From Patescibacteria group bacterium (GTDB taxonomy: Bacteria; Patescibacteriota; UBA1384; XYA2-FULL-43-10; 1-14-0-10-43-13): a DNA stretch of 12,504 nucleotides. How positions within the stretch are numbered: the stretch's first letter is position 1; every line of letters begins with the position of its first letter. Location: the NCBI GenBank assembly GCA_022705465.1, contig JAKJEK010000013.1, positions 1-12,504 on the forward strand, written 5' to 3'. A model generated the notes under the pieces. It searched no databases. It had not been told where the DNA came from and was given only the letters and a program-made list of their open reading frames with translations. This document shows positions 1 to 8,174 of this stretch, in pieces. The position numbers were made by a program, and so were the translations under genes.

Positions 1-393
1 ATTCCCGCCATAGTTCCAAAAGAACACCACCATCACCGCAACTGCTTTTGCCATATTGGGATTCAACCCGTGCGAATGGGCAAAATACAGAACAATAAAC
101 TCAGTTAAGCCCAAACCCACCAAAGAAACGACAAAGAACTGGGAAAACTTCTTCGCTTCCTGACCTTTTGTATCATAATTAAATGTCCAACGGGAGTTCA
201 TAATATAACCATTGATCGCCCCTGCCGTAAAACCAATCATCACCGCTAGTGCTAGTAATAAGCCCTCTTTCGGATTGCCCGTAGCCCATCTGGTTAAATT
301 TAGAAACACATAATCAATTGTAGTACTAACAGCACCCACTACCCCATACTTAACGATCTCAACAGGCACAGAATTCTTTTTACCCTCTGGCAT
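1..393 (-). CDS. GtrA-like small membrane protein, 3' end outside the window
   Basis: The 131 visible residues start MPEGKKNSVPVEIVKYGVVG and reach the window edge without a stop, so the C-terminus is missing. Four hydrophobic stretches are visible, at about residues 13-33, 44-64, 84-104 and 113-131. The pattern is that of GtrA/DPMS-type proteins: a short charged N-terminus, a GxxxT-x-DY segment in the first helix, an NSRWTF motif after helix 2 and an FFWN motif in the last helix. GtrA relatives are thought to help move or flip polyprenyl-linked sugars across the membrane for cell-wall or O-antigen glycosylation; the substrate here cannot be told. The ATG at 391-393 has a GAGG ribosome site 7-9 bases upstream. 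It is divergent from the plus-strand operon at 541. Confidence 0.85.
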   Translation of the reverse strand, partial: MPEGKKNSVPVEIVKYGVVGAVSTTIDYVFLNLTRWATGNPKEGLLLALAVMIGFTAGAINGYIMNSRWTFNYDTKGQEAKKFSQFFVVSLVGLGLTEFIVLYFAHSHGLNPNMAKAVAVMVVFFWNYGGN

Positions 394-426
394 CTTATCC
401 TCTTCGTGCTAATTTTTATCATATCG

Positions 427-432
427 ATTATA
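427..432 (-). promoter_or_regulatory. Candidate -10 box for the GtrA-like gene
   Basis: A perfect TATAAT on the minus strand lies about 34 bases before the GtrA-like start codon. No convincing -35 box sits 16-18 bases upstream, so the call rests on the -10 box and its position in a divergent intergenic region. Confidence 0.35.
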
Positions 433-464
433 GCGCAAAAACCCTCACCGAGAAACACCTGTAA

Positions 465-493
465 TTGACGCTAGCCTCGACTGGTAGTACAAT
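465..493 (+). promoter_or_regulatory. Sigma70-like promoter for the Phd-like/ferredoxin/DUF59 operon
   Basis: TTGACG (465-470) and TACAAT (488-493) are separated by exactly 17 bases. Transcription would start near 500, giving a leader of about 40 bases. The leader carries a strong GGAGGAG ribosome site just before the ATG at 541. Confidence 0.75.
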
Positions 494-540
494 ACTGGAG
501 AACGTACGCTTTCGTCCAATAATTTGATAGTGGAGGAGTC

Positions 541-1137
541 ATGTTAGAAGTGAATATTGAAAAAATTATGCCAGTTGCCGATGCACAGCCCGTCCTTTCT
601 AATTTAGTTGATGAAGTCAACAGTTCTGACGAATTGTACGTCCTCACATCCAACAACAAACCAAGTGCGGTTATCGTTGGTGTCCACCATCTTGAAAAGC
701 TCACTGGCATGTCACATGAAGCACTAACAACAGTTGCCGTTACCCCTACCGACCAACCAACTCAAATCGAGAACAACCAACCGGATACAGCGATAAGCCA
801 ACCCGTAGAACCGACATATCAAAACACACCAACCATAACCGCGGAAGAAGCCGGACAACCCCAAAACACCATTCCAGTTTCTTCGCCCGCACCTACTACT
901 GAACCGGTTGCTAGCACCTTCTCCGAACCGTCGACACCAGTCGCCCCCCAAATCATTAATACACCAACTGCACCATTAACCAACACCGCCACCGAACCGG
1001 TCAGCGATTCTGTCCAGCCTGAGTTCACCTACACCGCCCCGGTCAACCAATCAAACCCTAACCAGTTTGTCACCCCGGCCGCCGGCGATCTTGCTTCTCA
1101 AGACACCAACACCCCAACCGGTCAGGCGTCCCAATAA
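541..1137 (+). CDS. Phd/YefM antitoxin-like domain with long basic-free disordered tail
   Basis: The protein has 198 residues. Residues 1-57 have the look of the Phd/YefM (prevent-host-death) fold: MxxVNIEKIMPV, then a helix with LxxLVDEV, then ELYVLTxNNKPSAVIVGVHHLEKL. That fold binds DNA and, in toxin-antitoxin pairs, is followed by a short toxin-neutralising helix. Here it is followed by about 140 residues dominated by Pro, Thr, Ala, Gln, Asn, Ser and acidic residues; after Lys53 there is no Lys or Arg at all, so the tail is predicted disordered and negatively charged. No toxin gene is next to it. Instead the stop is 4 bases before a ferredoxin gene. The start is fixed by GGAGGAG. The domain call is from pattern memory; the role is unknown, perhaps a DNA-binding regulator or a tethered adaptor. 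Confidence 0.8.
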   Translation: MLEVNIEKIMPVADAQPVLSNLVDEVNSSDELYVLTSNNKPSAVIVGVHHLEKLTGMSHEALTTVAVTPTDQPTQIENNQPDTAISQPVEPTYQNTPTITAEEAGQPQNTIPVSSPAPTTEPVASTFSEPSTPVAPQIINTPTAPLTNTATEPVSDSVQPEFTYTAPVNQSNPNQFVTPAAGDLASQDTNTPTGQASQ

Positions 1138-1141
1138 TTCC

Positions 1142-1357
1142 ATGACAAATAAAACCAGGAAAACAACCATCGTTATCGACCGCGACGCTTGCGCTGGTTG
1201 CGGTAACTGTATAGCAATAGCACCCGATATCTTCGAGCTTGATAAAAAAGGTATCTCTGTCGCCCATAACGAAAATATCTCAGTCCAAGACCTGCCTTCC
1301 ATTCGCGAAGCTGCAGACATGTGCCCTACCCAAGCCATTATCATCAACGAAGAATAG
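1142..1357 (+). CDS. Single-cluster [4Fe-4S] ferredoxin
   Basis: A 71-aa soluble electron carrier. Cys17, Cys20 and Cys23 form a CxxCxxC group (CAGCGNC), followed by APDIFELD and a distant Cys61-Pro pair. This is the four-ligand arrangement of monocluster bacterial and archaeal ferredoxins, in which the second cluster site is lost. The frame stays open further upstream, but an earlier start would lie deep in the preceding gene and add a Pro-rich, unrelated extension. ATG 1142, 4 bases after the upstream stop, gives the normal family length. No strong ribosome site is visible, so translational coupling is likely. It lies between the Phd-like gene and a DUF59 Fe-S assembly gene, suggesting a link to Fe-S metabolism. 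Its redox partner is not visible. Confidence 0.9.
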   Translation: MTNKTRKTTIVIDRDACAGCGNCIAIAPDIFELDKKGISVAHNENISVQDLPSIREAADMCPTQAIIINEE

Positions 1358-1366
1358 TCTCTCATT

Positions 1367-1690
1367 ATGCACATTGAAATCGACCACTCGAATCCAATTG
1401 CTCTCCAAGTGCTCCAAGCCCTGAAGTCAGTACTCGATCCCGAACTGGCTATTTCTATCGTTGATCTCGGATTAATCTACAAAATTGACATACATAATAA
1501 TAAAGCGGTCATCATTATGACCCTCACCACTATGGGATGTCCGCTTTTTTCTGTTATGCAGCAGGATATTAGGCAGGCCGCCCTCTCAGTTCCGGAAATT
1601 CAGGAAGCAGAAATTCAACTTACCTTCTCTCCGCCCTGGTCACCCGACAAAATGTCCAACAATGCCAAAGCTCAACTCGGCAAATTCTAA
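1367..1690 (+). CDS. MIP18/PaaD-type DUF59 protein, Fe-S cluster assembly
   Basis: 107 aa. Family marks are Asp24-Pro25-Glu26 in a LDPEL context, IVDLGLIYKI (about 31-40), the TTMGCP segment with the conserved Cys58, and the C-terminal FSPPWSPDKM motif (about 87-96). DUF59 proteins (SufT, the PaaD N-domain, eukaryotic CIA2/MIP18) help mature or deliver Fe-S clusters, and the Cys is functionally important in the family. This copy is a stand-alone domain of normal length. It starts 9 bases after the ferredoxin stop, so it is the third gene of the operon, and a role in maturing that ferredoxin or other Fe-S proteins is a reasonable inference. The ribosome site is weak. No suf or isc genes are in the window. 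Confidence 0.88.
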   Translation: MHIEIDHSNPIALQVLQALKSVLDPELAISIVDLGLIYKIDIHNNKAVIIMTLTTMGCPLFSVMQQDIRQAALSVPEIQEAEIQLTFSPPWSPDKMSNNAKAQLGKF

Positions 1691-1830
1691 CCAACCACTC
1701 TCTGGATTGAATACCAGTGACGATGCAGGCTTTTCGGTTATTTTTGTTTCCACAAATAATCCTGCCTCCTGCTCCAACCCCAGAATCCCTGCCGATACCA
1801 GTTGTTAGCTATAGTTTCTCATAGCCCATC

Positions 1831-1858
1831 TTGTTTTTTTTACCAATTGTTGTATAAG
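1831..1858 (+). promoter_or_regulatory. Candidate pyrB promoter
   Basis: TTGTTT (1831-1836) and TATAAG (1853-1858), 16 bases apart, lie about 40 bases before the pyrB start. Both boxes are imperfect. The rest of the 208-base gap (1691-1898) shows no hairpin plus U-run that would end the upstream operon. Confidence 0.4.
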
Positions 1859-1882
1859 TATGCCAGGAGGCAACAAGCAGAC

Positions 1883-1918
1883 ATGAGAGGACACAACGAT
1901 GTTGAAACACCTGGTTAG
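1883..1918 (+). other. Possible 11-codon leader ORF overlapping the pyrB start
   Basis: ATG at 1883 opens MRGHNDVETPG and stops at TAG 1916-1918, out of frame with pyrB and overlapping its first 20 bases. An AGGAGG lies 12 bases before it (1865-1870), a long spacing. The overlap could couple or compete with pyrB translation. It may equally be chance. Confidence 0.2.
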
Positions 1919-2825
1919 CACGAGGCAAGTCAACACCGAAGTACTCGAGACAATTCTGGCTGAGGCAGCTGCGCTGGAAGCGCAGTACAGAGAGAACAAG
2001 CTGCCCAAGCCCCTAACTGACAAGGCAATCGCCACCCTCTTTTACGAACCGAGCACCCGGACCCGTTTCTCCTTCGAGATGGCTACTCAACGACTTGGCG
2101 GCCTGATTATCTCGACCGAGAGCGCCGCCCAGTTCAGCTCGGCCGCCAAAGGGGAAACACCGGAAGACTCCATTCGGGTCATCTCCGGCTACGTGGACGG
2201 AATTGTCATTCGCCATCCGGCCAAAGGCATCGCAGCACAAGTGGCAGAAGTGTCGGAAGTACCAATCATCAACGCCGGCGACGGCAATGGTGAACACCCA
2301 ACTCAGGCGCTGTTAGACGCCTACACCATCAAGAAAGATCTCGGTCGCCTGGACTCCCTCCGCGTCACTATGGTTGGGGATATCCTGAACGGCCGGACTA
2401 TTCACTCTCTACTCTACCTGCTGGCGCTCTATCCGGACAACCGCATCCGTCTCGTCTCGCCACCCCAACTCAGATTGCCCGCCGAAACCATTGTCTCGAT
2501 CGCCGGTAACTTCACCGACATCACCGAGCACGAAACGCTCGATGATGTCCTGCCTTACACCGACGTCCTTTACGTCACCCGGGTACAAGAGGAGCGGTTT
2601 AAAGAAATGGGGTTGGAGCAGGAGTATGAGCAGCTCAAGGACTGCTATATTGTCAACGCCAGCTCGCTCGACCACCTCAACGCTGACGCGATCATCATGC
2701 ACCCGCTACCGCGGCTGAACGAGATCGCCACGGAAGTGGACGCAGACCCCCGCGCTGCTTACTTCCGCCAGGCCAAAAACGGGCTCTTCGCCCGCATGGC
2801 CTTGCTTAAGCTGCTTCTGACCTAA
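1899..2825 (+). CDS. pyrB: Aspartate carbamoyltransferase catalytic chain
   Basis: 308 aa, the usual length. It catalyses carbamoyl phosphate plus aspartate to carbamoyl aspartate, the committed step of pyrimidine synthesis. Active-site residues line up almost one-to-one with the E. coli chain: Ser52-Thr-Arg-Thr55 (PSTRTR), Lys84 in AAKGET, Arg105 in VIRHP, His133 in EHPTQ, Arg166 in NGRT, Arg228 and Gln230 in TRVQEER, and HPLPR at 268-272. These mark it as ATCase rather than ornithine transcarbamylase. No pyrI regulatory chain or other pyr gene is adjacent, so it probably acts as an unregulated trimer or is controlled transcriptionally. GAGAGG sits 8 bases before the ATG. Its G+C looks higher than its neighbours (hand count 37/60 for 2341-2400, against 29/60 for 3541-3600). 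Its own terminator follows. Confidence 0.97.
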   Translation: MLKHLVSTRQVNTEVLETILAEAAALEAQYRENKLPKPLTDKAIATLFYEPSTRTRFSFEMATQRLGGLIISTESAAQFSSAAKGETPEDSIRVISGYVDGIVIRHPAKGIAAQVAEVSEVPIINAGDGNGEHPTQALLDAYTIKKDLGRLDSLRVTMVGDILNGRTIHSLLYLLALYPDNRIRLVSPPQLRLPAETIVSIAGNFTDITEHETLDDVLPYTDVLYVTRVQEERFKEMGLEQEYEQLKDCYIVNASSLDHLNADAIIMHPLPRLNEIATEVDADPRAAYFRQAKNGLFARMALLKLLLT

Positions 2826-2847
2826 ACCCAAAGCAGCAAACTATCCT

Positions 2848-2887
2848 AGCTCACGCCGGCATCCGCCAGATCGTGAGCTTTTTATTT
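2848..2887 (+). terminator. Intrinsic terminator after pyrB
   Basis: Perfect 8-bp arms AGCTCACG (2848-2855) and CGTGAGCT (2872-2879) around a 16-base loop run into TTTTTATTT. It starts 22 bases after the pyrB stop and ends one base before the convergent nrdB stop. On the minus strand the hairpin has no U-run, so it would end nrdB transcripts poorly. Confidence 0.85.
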
Positions 2888-3922
2888 CTACCACTCCAAA
2901 GTTCCGCCGGTTTGATATTCAATCACCCTTGTTTCAAAAAAGTTCTTCTCTTTATTCAAGTCCACCGCCTCCGACATCCATGGAAATGGATTGGTGCTCC
3001 CATATTGAACCGGCAATCCGATCCGCTGCAACCGCCGGTCAGCAATATGCTGAATATAATCTTGAAAACCTTCGGCGTTAAGGCCAAAAATACCCTTCGG
3101 AAATACTGTAGTGGCAAACTTAATCTCCAGATCCACACCCTCTCTCACTAAATCAATTGCCCGTTGCTGAAATTCTGGTGTCCATACTTCCGGCTGCTCC
3201 GCCTTAATGGTATTGATCAACTCAATCCCAAAGTTTAAGTGCTGCGATTCATCGCGCATAATATACTGAATCTGTTCAGCCGATCCCGACATTTTACCCA
3301 GTCGTTGAAAACCAAACATTACCGCAAAAGCGCTATAGAAAAAGATCCCTTCCATAATCACCGAGAATATTACCATGTTTTCTAAAAATTTCTGGTCGCT
3401 CTCAAGTGTTCCCGTTTTAAACTCGGGATTAAATATCCCTTCATTAAAGCTTAAAATAAACGACGCTTTATTGTAGATCGCATCTACTTCCCGGTACATA
3501 TTAAAAATCTCACCCTCATCCAATCCCAAGCTTTCGACAATATACTGATAAGCATGAGTGTGGATCGCTTCCTCATACGCCTGCCGCAACAGATACATCC
3601 GGCATTCCGGCGAAGTAATATGTCTATACGTAGCCAATACAATGTTATTAGCCGCAATCGAATCAGCTGTCGTGAAAAATCCCAATACTGTATTAAAAGC
3701 ATGGCGCTCATCATCCGACAACACGTTCTTTGAATTCCACTGCTCCACATCCTTTTGCATACTAATCTCAGTCGGTAGCCAGTGGTTGGCATTGCCAGCA
3801 TTGTATGCATCCCAGGCAAAGGTGTGTTTCATTGGGTAAAGCTGAATCACATCGGCGTCTTCCCCGTTAATAATCCGGCGTTTATTAATGTTTACTTTTT
3901 CCCTCGTTTTTTTAATTGGCAT
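2888..3922 (-). CDS. nrdB: Class Ia ribonucleotide reductase, radical-bearing small subunit
   Basis: 344 aa. It houses the di-metal centre and the stable radical that starts ribonucleotide reduction in NrdA. By alignment to E. coli R2 the metal ligands are Asp87 (TTADS), Glu118 and His121 (EEAIH), Glu191 (MEGIFFY), and Glu225 and His228 (RDESQH). The radical Tyr is present as Tyr125, four residues after His121, so this is the tyrosyl (Ia-like) form rather than the Phe-containing Ic form. The C-terminal tail ends in EYQTGGTLEW, the type that docks into NrdA. The frame opens at 3955, inside the nrdA stop, but GAGGAGGTG lies just before ATG 3922, which I take as the start. It follows nrdA by 23 bases, so the two are co-transcribed. 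Oxygen is needed to form the radical. Confidence 0.96.
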   Translation of the reverse strand: MPIKKTREKVNINKRRIINGEDADVIQLYPMKHTFAWDAYNAGNANHWLPTEISMQKDVEQWNSKNVLSDDERHAFNTVLGFFTTADSIAANNIVLATYRHITSPECRMYLLRQAYEEAIHTHAYQYIVESLGLDEGEIFNMYREVDAIYNKASFILSFNEGIFNPEFKTGTLESDQKFLENMVIFSVIMEGIFFYSAFAVMFGFQRLGKMSGSAEQIQYIMRDESQHLNFGIELINTIKAEQPEVWTPEFQQRAIDLVREGVDLEIKFATTVFPKGIFGLNAEGFQDYIQHIADRRLQRIGLPVQYGSTNPFPWMSEAVDLNKEKNFFETRVIEYQTGGTLEW

Positions 3923-3924
3923 GG

Positions 3925-3933
3925 CACCTCCTC
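3925..3933 (-). promoter_or_regulatory. Strong ribosome binding site fixing the nrdB start
   Basis: GAGGAGGTG lies 2 bases before ATG 3922, in the nrdA-nrdB gap. It decides against the upstream in-frame ATG at 3955, which would place this site inside the coding region. Confidence 0.8.
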
Positions 3934-3945
3934 TATTACAATTCA

Positions 3946-6759
3946 TTATTGGCAACTCTCACATGTCGGGTCATCTAACCGGCAAAACTTCATCTCCGCT
4001 GGTCCTGTTTCAACTCTTACTGCAGCCCCTGATTGCTCTGTCAATAACTGTTTACTAGCTGCCTCCCGTTTGTGCGTCAGTCCGTATTGACTAGTATCCA
4101 CTGTTGACTTCTCCACCTGCGATTTTGCTAAAGTTCGTAGATAATATGTAGTTTTCAAACCAAGACTCCAAGCATAGAAATATACCTCGGACAACTGGGC
4201 ACCGGACGAACCTATAAAATAGATATTCAACGACTGGCTTTGATCAATCCACTTGCCTCGATACGCCGCCGCCTTAATCAACCATTTAGGATCAATCTCA
4301 AACACCTCCTTGTATCGTTCCCGAACCCCAACTGGAATTTCTTCGATCTGCCTTATGCTGCCGTCATAGTATTTCACCTTGCCTAGCATTCTCTCGTCCC
4401 ACAGTCCCAACCGTTTCAGCTCATCCGCCATATATGGGTTAATGATAATAAAATCGCCACTTACATTCGCCTTCACGTAGATATTTTTATAGATTGGTTC
4501 AATCGTCGGCACACATCCGGCAATATTGGAGATAGTTGCTGTCGGCGCTATCGCCAGACAATTAGAATTTCGCATACCGTTTTTCTGGATTGACTCCCGA
4601 ATCTTTCCCCACTCAAGCCGCTCAATCCGCGACACCTCAATCTTTTCACCTCGCTCTTGCTCCAGCAAATCCAATGTGTCTTGTGGTAAAATCCCCCGAT
4701 CCCACTTCGACCCTCTGTATGACTCATAAGTACCCCGCTCAGCCGCCAACTCAGACGATGCCAAATAAGCATAATAAGCAATTATCTCTTGGCTCTGATC
4801 TGCTAGGTCAACTGCCTTCTCCGAATCGAAATTCACACCTAACTGATATAACGCATCCTGAAAACCCATTACCCCCAACCCAACCGGTCGGTGTTTCATA
4901 TTTGAATTCTTTGCCTCAACCGTTGGATAAAAATTAATATCCACCACATTGTCCAGCATTCGCATCGCCACCCTTACCGTATCTTCCAGCAGCTTCTCGT
5001 CAAACTTGCCATTCTTGACATGTAATCCCAAGTTGACTGAACCGAGATTGCACACTGCCGTCTCCTCTGGCGAAGTATTTAGGGTGATTTCCGTGCACAA
5101 ATTTGAATTATGCACTACTCCGACATGATCCTGCGGCGACCGTACGTTGGCCGGATCCTTCCAGGTAATCCAGGGATGTCCCGTCTCAAATAACATCGCC
5201 AACATCTTCTTCCACAAGTCCTTTGCTCGCACCTTTTTGGCCAACTTAATCTCACCACGCTCTGCCATCCGCTCGTACTCTTCATAGCGCTTTTCAAATT
5301 CCTTGCCATACAAGTCGTGTAGATCTGCTACTTCGTCCGGCGAAAACAATGTCCACTCCCTATCCGCCCGCACCCGTTTCATAAACAAATCCGGAATCCA
5401 GTTGGCTGTATCAATGTCGTGTGTCCGTCTTCGTTCATCTCCGGTATTTTTGCGTAGTTCTAAAAACGCCTCAACGTCATAGTGCCAGGTCTCCAAATAC
5501 ACACATGCTGCTCCCCGCCTGCGACCACTCCGGTTGATCGCGTGAGTCGCGTCGTTGGCCACTTTTAAGAACGGAATCACACCCTGGCTCTCCACTCCCG
5601 TGCCTCGAATCAGAGCTCCAGTCCCTCGTAGATAGCTCCAATCCGTTCCAATTCCACCCGACCACTTAGACAACTGGGCGTTATCACCAATCACTTTAAA
5701 AATATGGTGCAAATCATCCGACACAGTGTTTAAGTAGCACGATGACAATTGCGGGTGCTTAGTACCAGCATGAAACAGAGTTGGTGTTGATGGTACATAA
5801 CGCAACGTAGACATAACTTCATAGAATTCTATTGCCCGCCCATTCCTCTCTTTTTCATTAATCGCAAGCCCCATTGACACTCTCATCCACATCATCTGCG
5901 GTGTCTCTAGAATTTCTTTAGTCTCCGGATTTTGAATATAATATCGGTCGTATAAAGTTTGTGCTCCAAGATATTTAAGCAAATTATCCCGCTCGATCAC
6001 CAACTTATTACTCAACGTCTCAAGATCGAACTCCAGCAATCGCGAATCTAACTTGCCAATCTCTACTCCCTTGCGTATACTTTTTATAAATGCCTGGCGG
6101 TATCTATTTTTTAGTTGGTTATCCTCAAATTCCAGACCGATTACCTCCCGGTATAATTTCTTATGCAACAATCGAGCCGCCAACAAAGAATAAACCGGAT
6201 CCTTCTCAATCCAACTCCTTGTGGTCATTATTAACGCCTTGGCAACATCACCCGTACTAATACCATCGTATATTTCACGAACGACCTGACGCACTAAGCC
6301 TTCAATATCCACACTATTAAGTCCCGAGGCGGCTTGCTGCAAGGTCTGATAAATCTGATTAACTGAAAACGCCTCTTTCTCCCCTGAACGTTTCACTACG
6401 CTCAAAGAATTCTTTTCTAACTTACGCTGAGTTTGACGGGCTATCTGCTCTTTTTTCTCCTGGCGCACTTTGGTGTGCTCATGCCGGTAGATGATATATG
6501 CCCGCGCAACTTCATAAAACCCCGCTTCCATTATTTCCCGCTCCACCACGTTCTGCACGTCCTCGACCCCCGGAACCGCACCTTCAATCTGCATCTCTTC
6601 CAAGTCTGCCACCACATTTTGCGCAATCAAATCAACTATTTCCTGATCAATCCCTCCGTATGTCGCATCAAAAGACTTGCTAATTGCAACCTCAATCTTC
6701 GCCGGATCAAAATCCACGATCTCCCCACTTCGCTTTCTGATCTGCTCAATTCTTGACAT
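3946..6759 (-). CDS. nrdA: Class Ia ribonucleotide reductase large subunit with two ATP-cones
   Basis: 937 aa from ATG 6759; a GTG directly before it is also in frame, but AGGAG is too close to serve it. It reduces ribonucleoside diphosphates to deoxy forms using the NrdB radical. Two ATP-cone domains precede the barrel (about 3-95 and 118-208), each opening with KRSGE; they bind ATP or dATP and set overall activity. Catalytic residues: Cys341 and Cys570 (redox pair), Asn553, thiyl Cys555 and Glu557 in NLCTE, radical-path Tyr872-Tyr873 in TTYYLRT, and C-terminal shuttle Cys933 and Cys936 (CESC). PTATISNIAGC (about 739-749) is intact. No intein interrupts it, though RNRs often carry them. It starts 82 bases beyond the SOD stop. 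I see no NrdR box pair in that gap. The thioredoxin or glutaredoxin donor is not in the window. Confidence 0.97.
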   Translation of the reverse strand: MSRIEQIRKRSGEIVDFDPAKIEVAISKSFDATYGGIDQEIVDLIAQNVVADLEEMQIEGAVPGVEDVQNVVEREIMEAGFYEVARAYIIYRHEHTKVRQEKKEQIARQTQRKLEKNSLSVVKRSGEKEAFSVNQIYQTLQQAASGLNSVDIEGLVRQVVREIYDGISTGDVAKALIMTTRSWIEKDPVYSLLAARLLHKKLYREVIGLEFEDNQLKNRYRQAFIKSIRKGVEIGKLDSRLLEFDLETLSNKLVIERDNLLKYLGAQTLYDRYYIQNPETKEILETPQMMWMRVSMGLAINEKERNGRAIEFYEVMSTLRYVPSTPTLFHAGTKHPQLSSCYLNTVSDDLHHIFKVIGDNAQLSKWSGGIGTDWSYLRGTGALIRGTGVESQGVIPFLKVANDATHAINRSGRRRGAACVYLETWHYDVEAFLELRKNTGDERRRTHDIDTANWIPDLFMKRVRADREWTLFSPDEVADLHDLYGKEFEKRYEEYERMAERGEIKLAKKVRAKDLWKKMLAMLFETGHPWITWKDPANVRSPQDHVGVVHNSNLCTEITLNTSPEETAVCNLGSVNLGLHVKNGKFDEKLLEDTVRVAMRMLDNVVDINFYPTVEAKNSNMKHRPVGLGVMGFQDALYQLGVNFDSEKAVDLADQSQEIIAYYAYLASSELAAERGTYESYRGSKWDRGILPQDTLDLLEQERGEKIEVSRIERLEWGKIRESIQKNGMRNSNCLAIAPTATISNIAGCVPTIEPIYKNIYVKANVSGDFIIINPYMADELKRLGLWDERMLGKVKYYDGSIRQIEEIPVGVRERYKEVFEIDPKWLIKAAAYRGKWIDQSQSLNIYFIGSSGAQLSEVYFYAWSLGLKTTYYLRTLAKSQVEKSTVDTSQYGLTHKREAASKQLLTEQSGAAVRVETGPAEMKFCRLDDPTCESCQ

Positions 6760-6845
6760 CACTCCTCACTCTCTTCTTTCGGGCACAGCTAAAATAGAGA
6801 CGGTCTTTCCGCTATGCTCCTCTTAGTTGTTATTTGTTTGCGCTA

Positions 6846-7463
<618 letters not shown>

Positions 7464-7509
7464 TTTTCTCCCTTTCGTGTTAACACCCATTGCTTACTGT
7501 TTCAGCTCA

Positions 7510-8121
7510 TTAAATTTTCCCAACCAAATCCATTCCTGGCTTCAATGTCTTCTTCCCGGGTTTCCAGCTTGCCGGACACACAACCGCTCCATGATTGTTG
7601 TGTACAAATATTGCCGCCTGTAATTTCCGCAGTAGTTCCTCTGCACTTCGGCCAATACTGTTATCGTGCACCTCCATTGCCTTGATCCTGCCTTCCGGAT
7701 CAATAATAAAGCTTCCACGCAACGCCAATCCCTCATCCTCCAGATACACTCCCAATATTCTTGATAATTTTCCGGCCGGGTCCGCGACCATTGGAAACTT
7801 GATCTTTCCGATCGCCGGCGACTGATCATGCCACGCCTTATGTACATATACCGTATCGGTTGACACGCTGAGCACCTCTGCCCCTGCCTTTTTGAACTCT
7901 TCGTAATATTCCGCAGCCTCCTCCAATTCAGTTGGGCAAATAAAAGTAAAATCAGCTGGGTAAAATATCAACACAAGCCACTTGCCCTGGTAATCACTCA
8001 GTTTAATCTTCTTTTCCTGGCCTTCGTGATATACCCCAAGCTCCAGATCTGGTAACCTTTTGCCAATCAATGGCTCCGGCGGGAATTCCTCCCGCACCTC
8101 TTCGATCAGTGTTTCTTCCAT
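7510..8121 (-). CDS. Typical 2-Cys peroxiredoxin (AhpC/TSA family)
   Basis: 203 aa. It reduces hydrogen peroxide and organic peroxides. The peroxidatic Cys62 lies in the family motif PxxxTxxC (Pro55, Thr59, Cys62), with the supporting Arg136 in LRGSF. The resolving Cys182 is in VVCPASWKPG, so it works as a disulfide-linked dimer of the typical 2-Cys class. ATG 8121 has an ideal AAGGAGGAT site. It sits 53 bases after rubredoxin and 46 before SOD. No AhpF, thioredoxin reductase or NADH:rubredoxin reductase is in the window; rubredoxin next door is a possible electron donor, known for some anaerobes, but this is inference. Confidence 0.95.
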   Translation of the reverse strand: MEETLIEEVREEFPPEPLIGKRLPDLELGVYHEGQEKKIKLSDYQGKWLVLIFYPADFTFICPTELEEAAEYYEEFKKAGAEVLSVSTDTVYVHKAWHDQSPAIGKIKFPMVADPAGKLSRILGVYLEDEGLALRGSFIIDPEGRIKAMEVHDNSIGRSAEELLRKLQAAIFVHNNHGAVVCPASWKPGKKTLKPGMDLVGKI

Positions 8122-8174
8122 CTATCCTCCTTGTGAGCCCTCTGTCTCAACAAAAAATAAATCCTTTTACCAAC

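Noticed and set aside
541..710. Toxin-antitoxin pair
   Set aside because: No small toxin-like gene lies on either side of the Phd-like gene; neighbours are GtrA-like (divergent) and ferredoxin.
1051..1374. 107-codon minus-strand open frame
   Set aside because: It is antisense to the ferredoxin gene, whose Cys motif is unambiguous.
1737..1763. Terminator after the DUF59 gene
   Set aside because: GGTTATTT and AAATAATCC can pair with a bulge, but no U-run follows.
3922..3955. Upstream ATG 3955 as the nrdB start
   Set aside because: It overlaps the nrdA stop, lacks a ribosome site, and would put the strong GAGGAGGTG site inside the coding region.
3946..6759. Intein or group I intron in nrdA
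   Set aside because: All catalytic motifs are contiguous and the length is normal for a two-cone NrdA.
6763..6845. NrdR box or promoter before nrdA
   Set aside because: No paired NrdR-type repeats and no acceptable -35/-10 pair could be seen in the gap.
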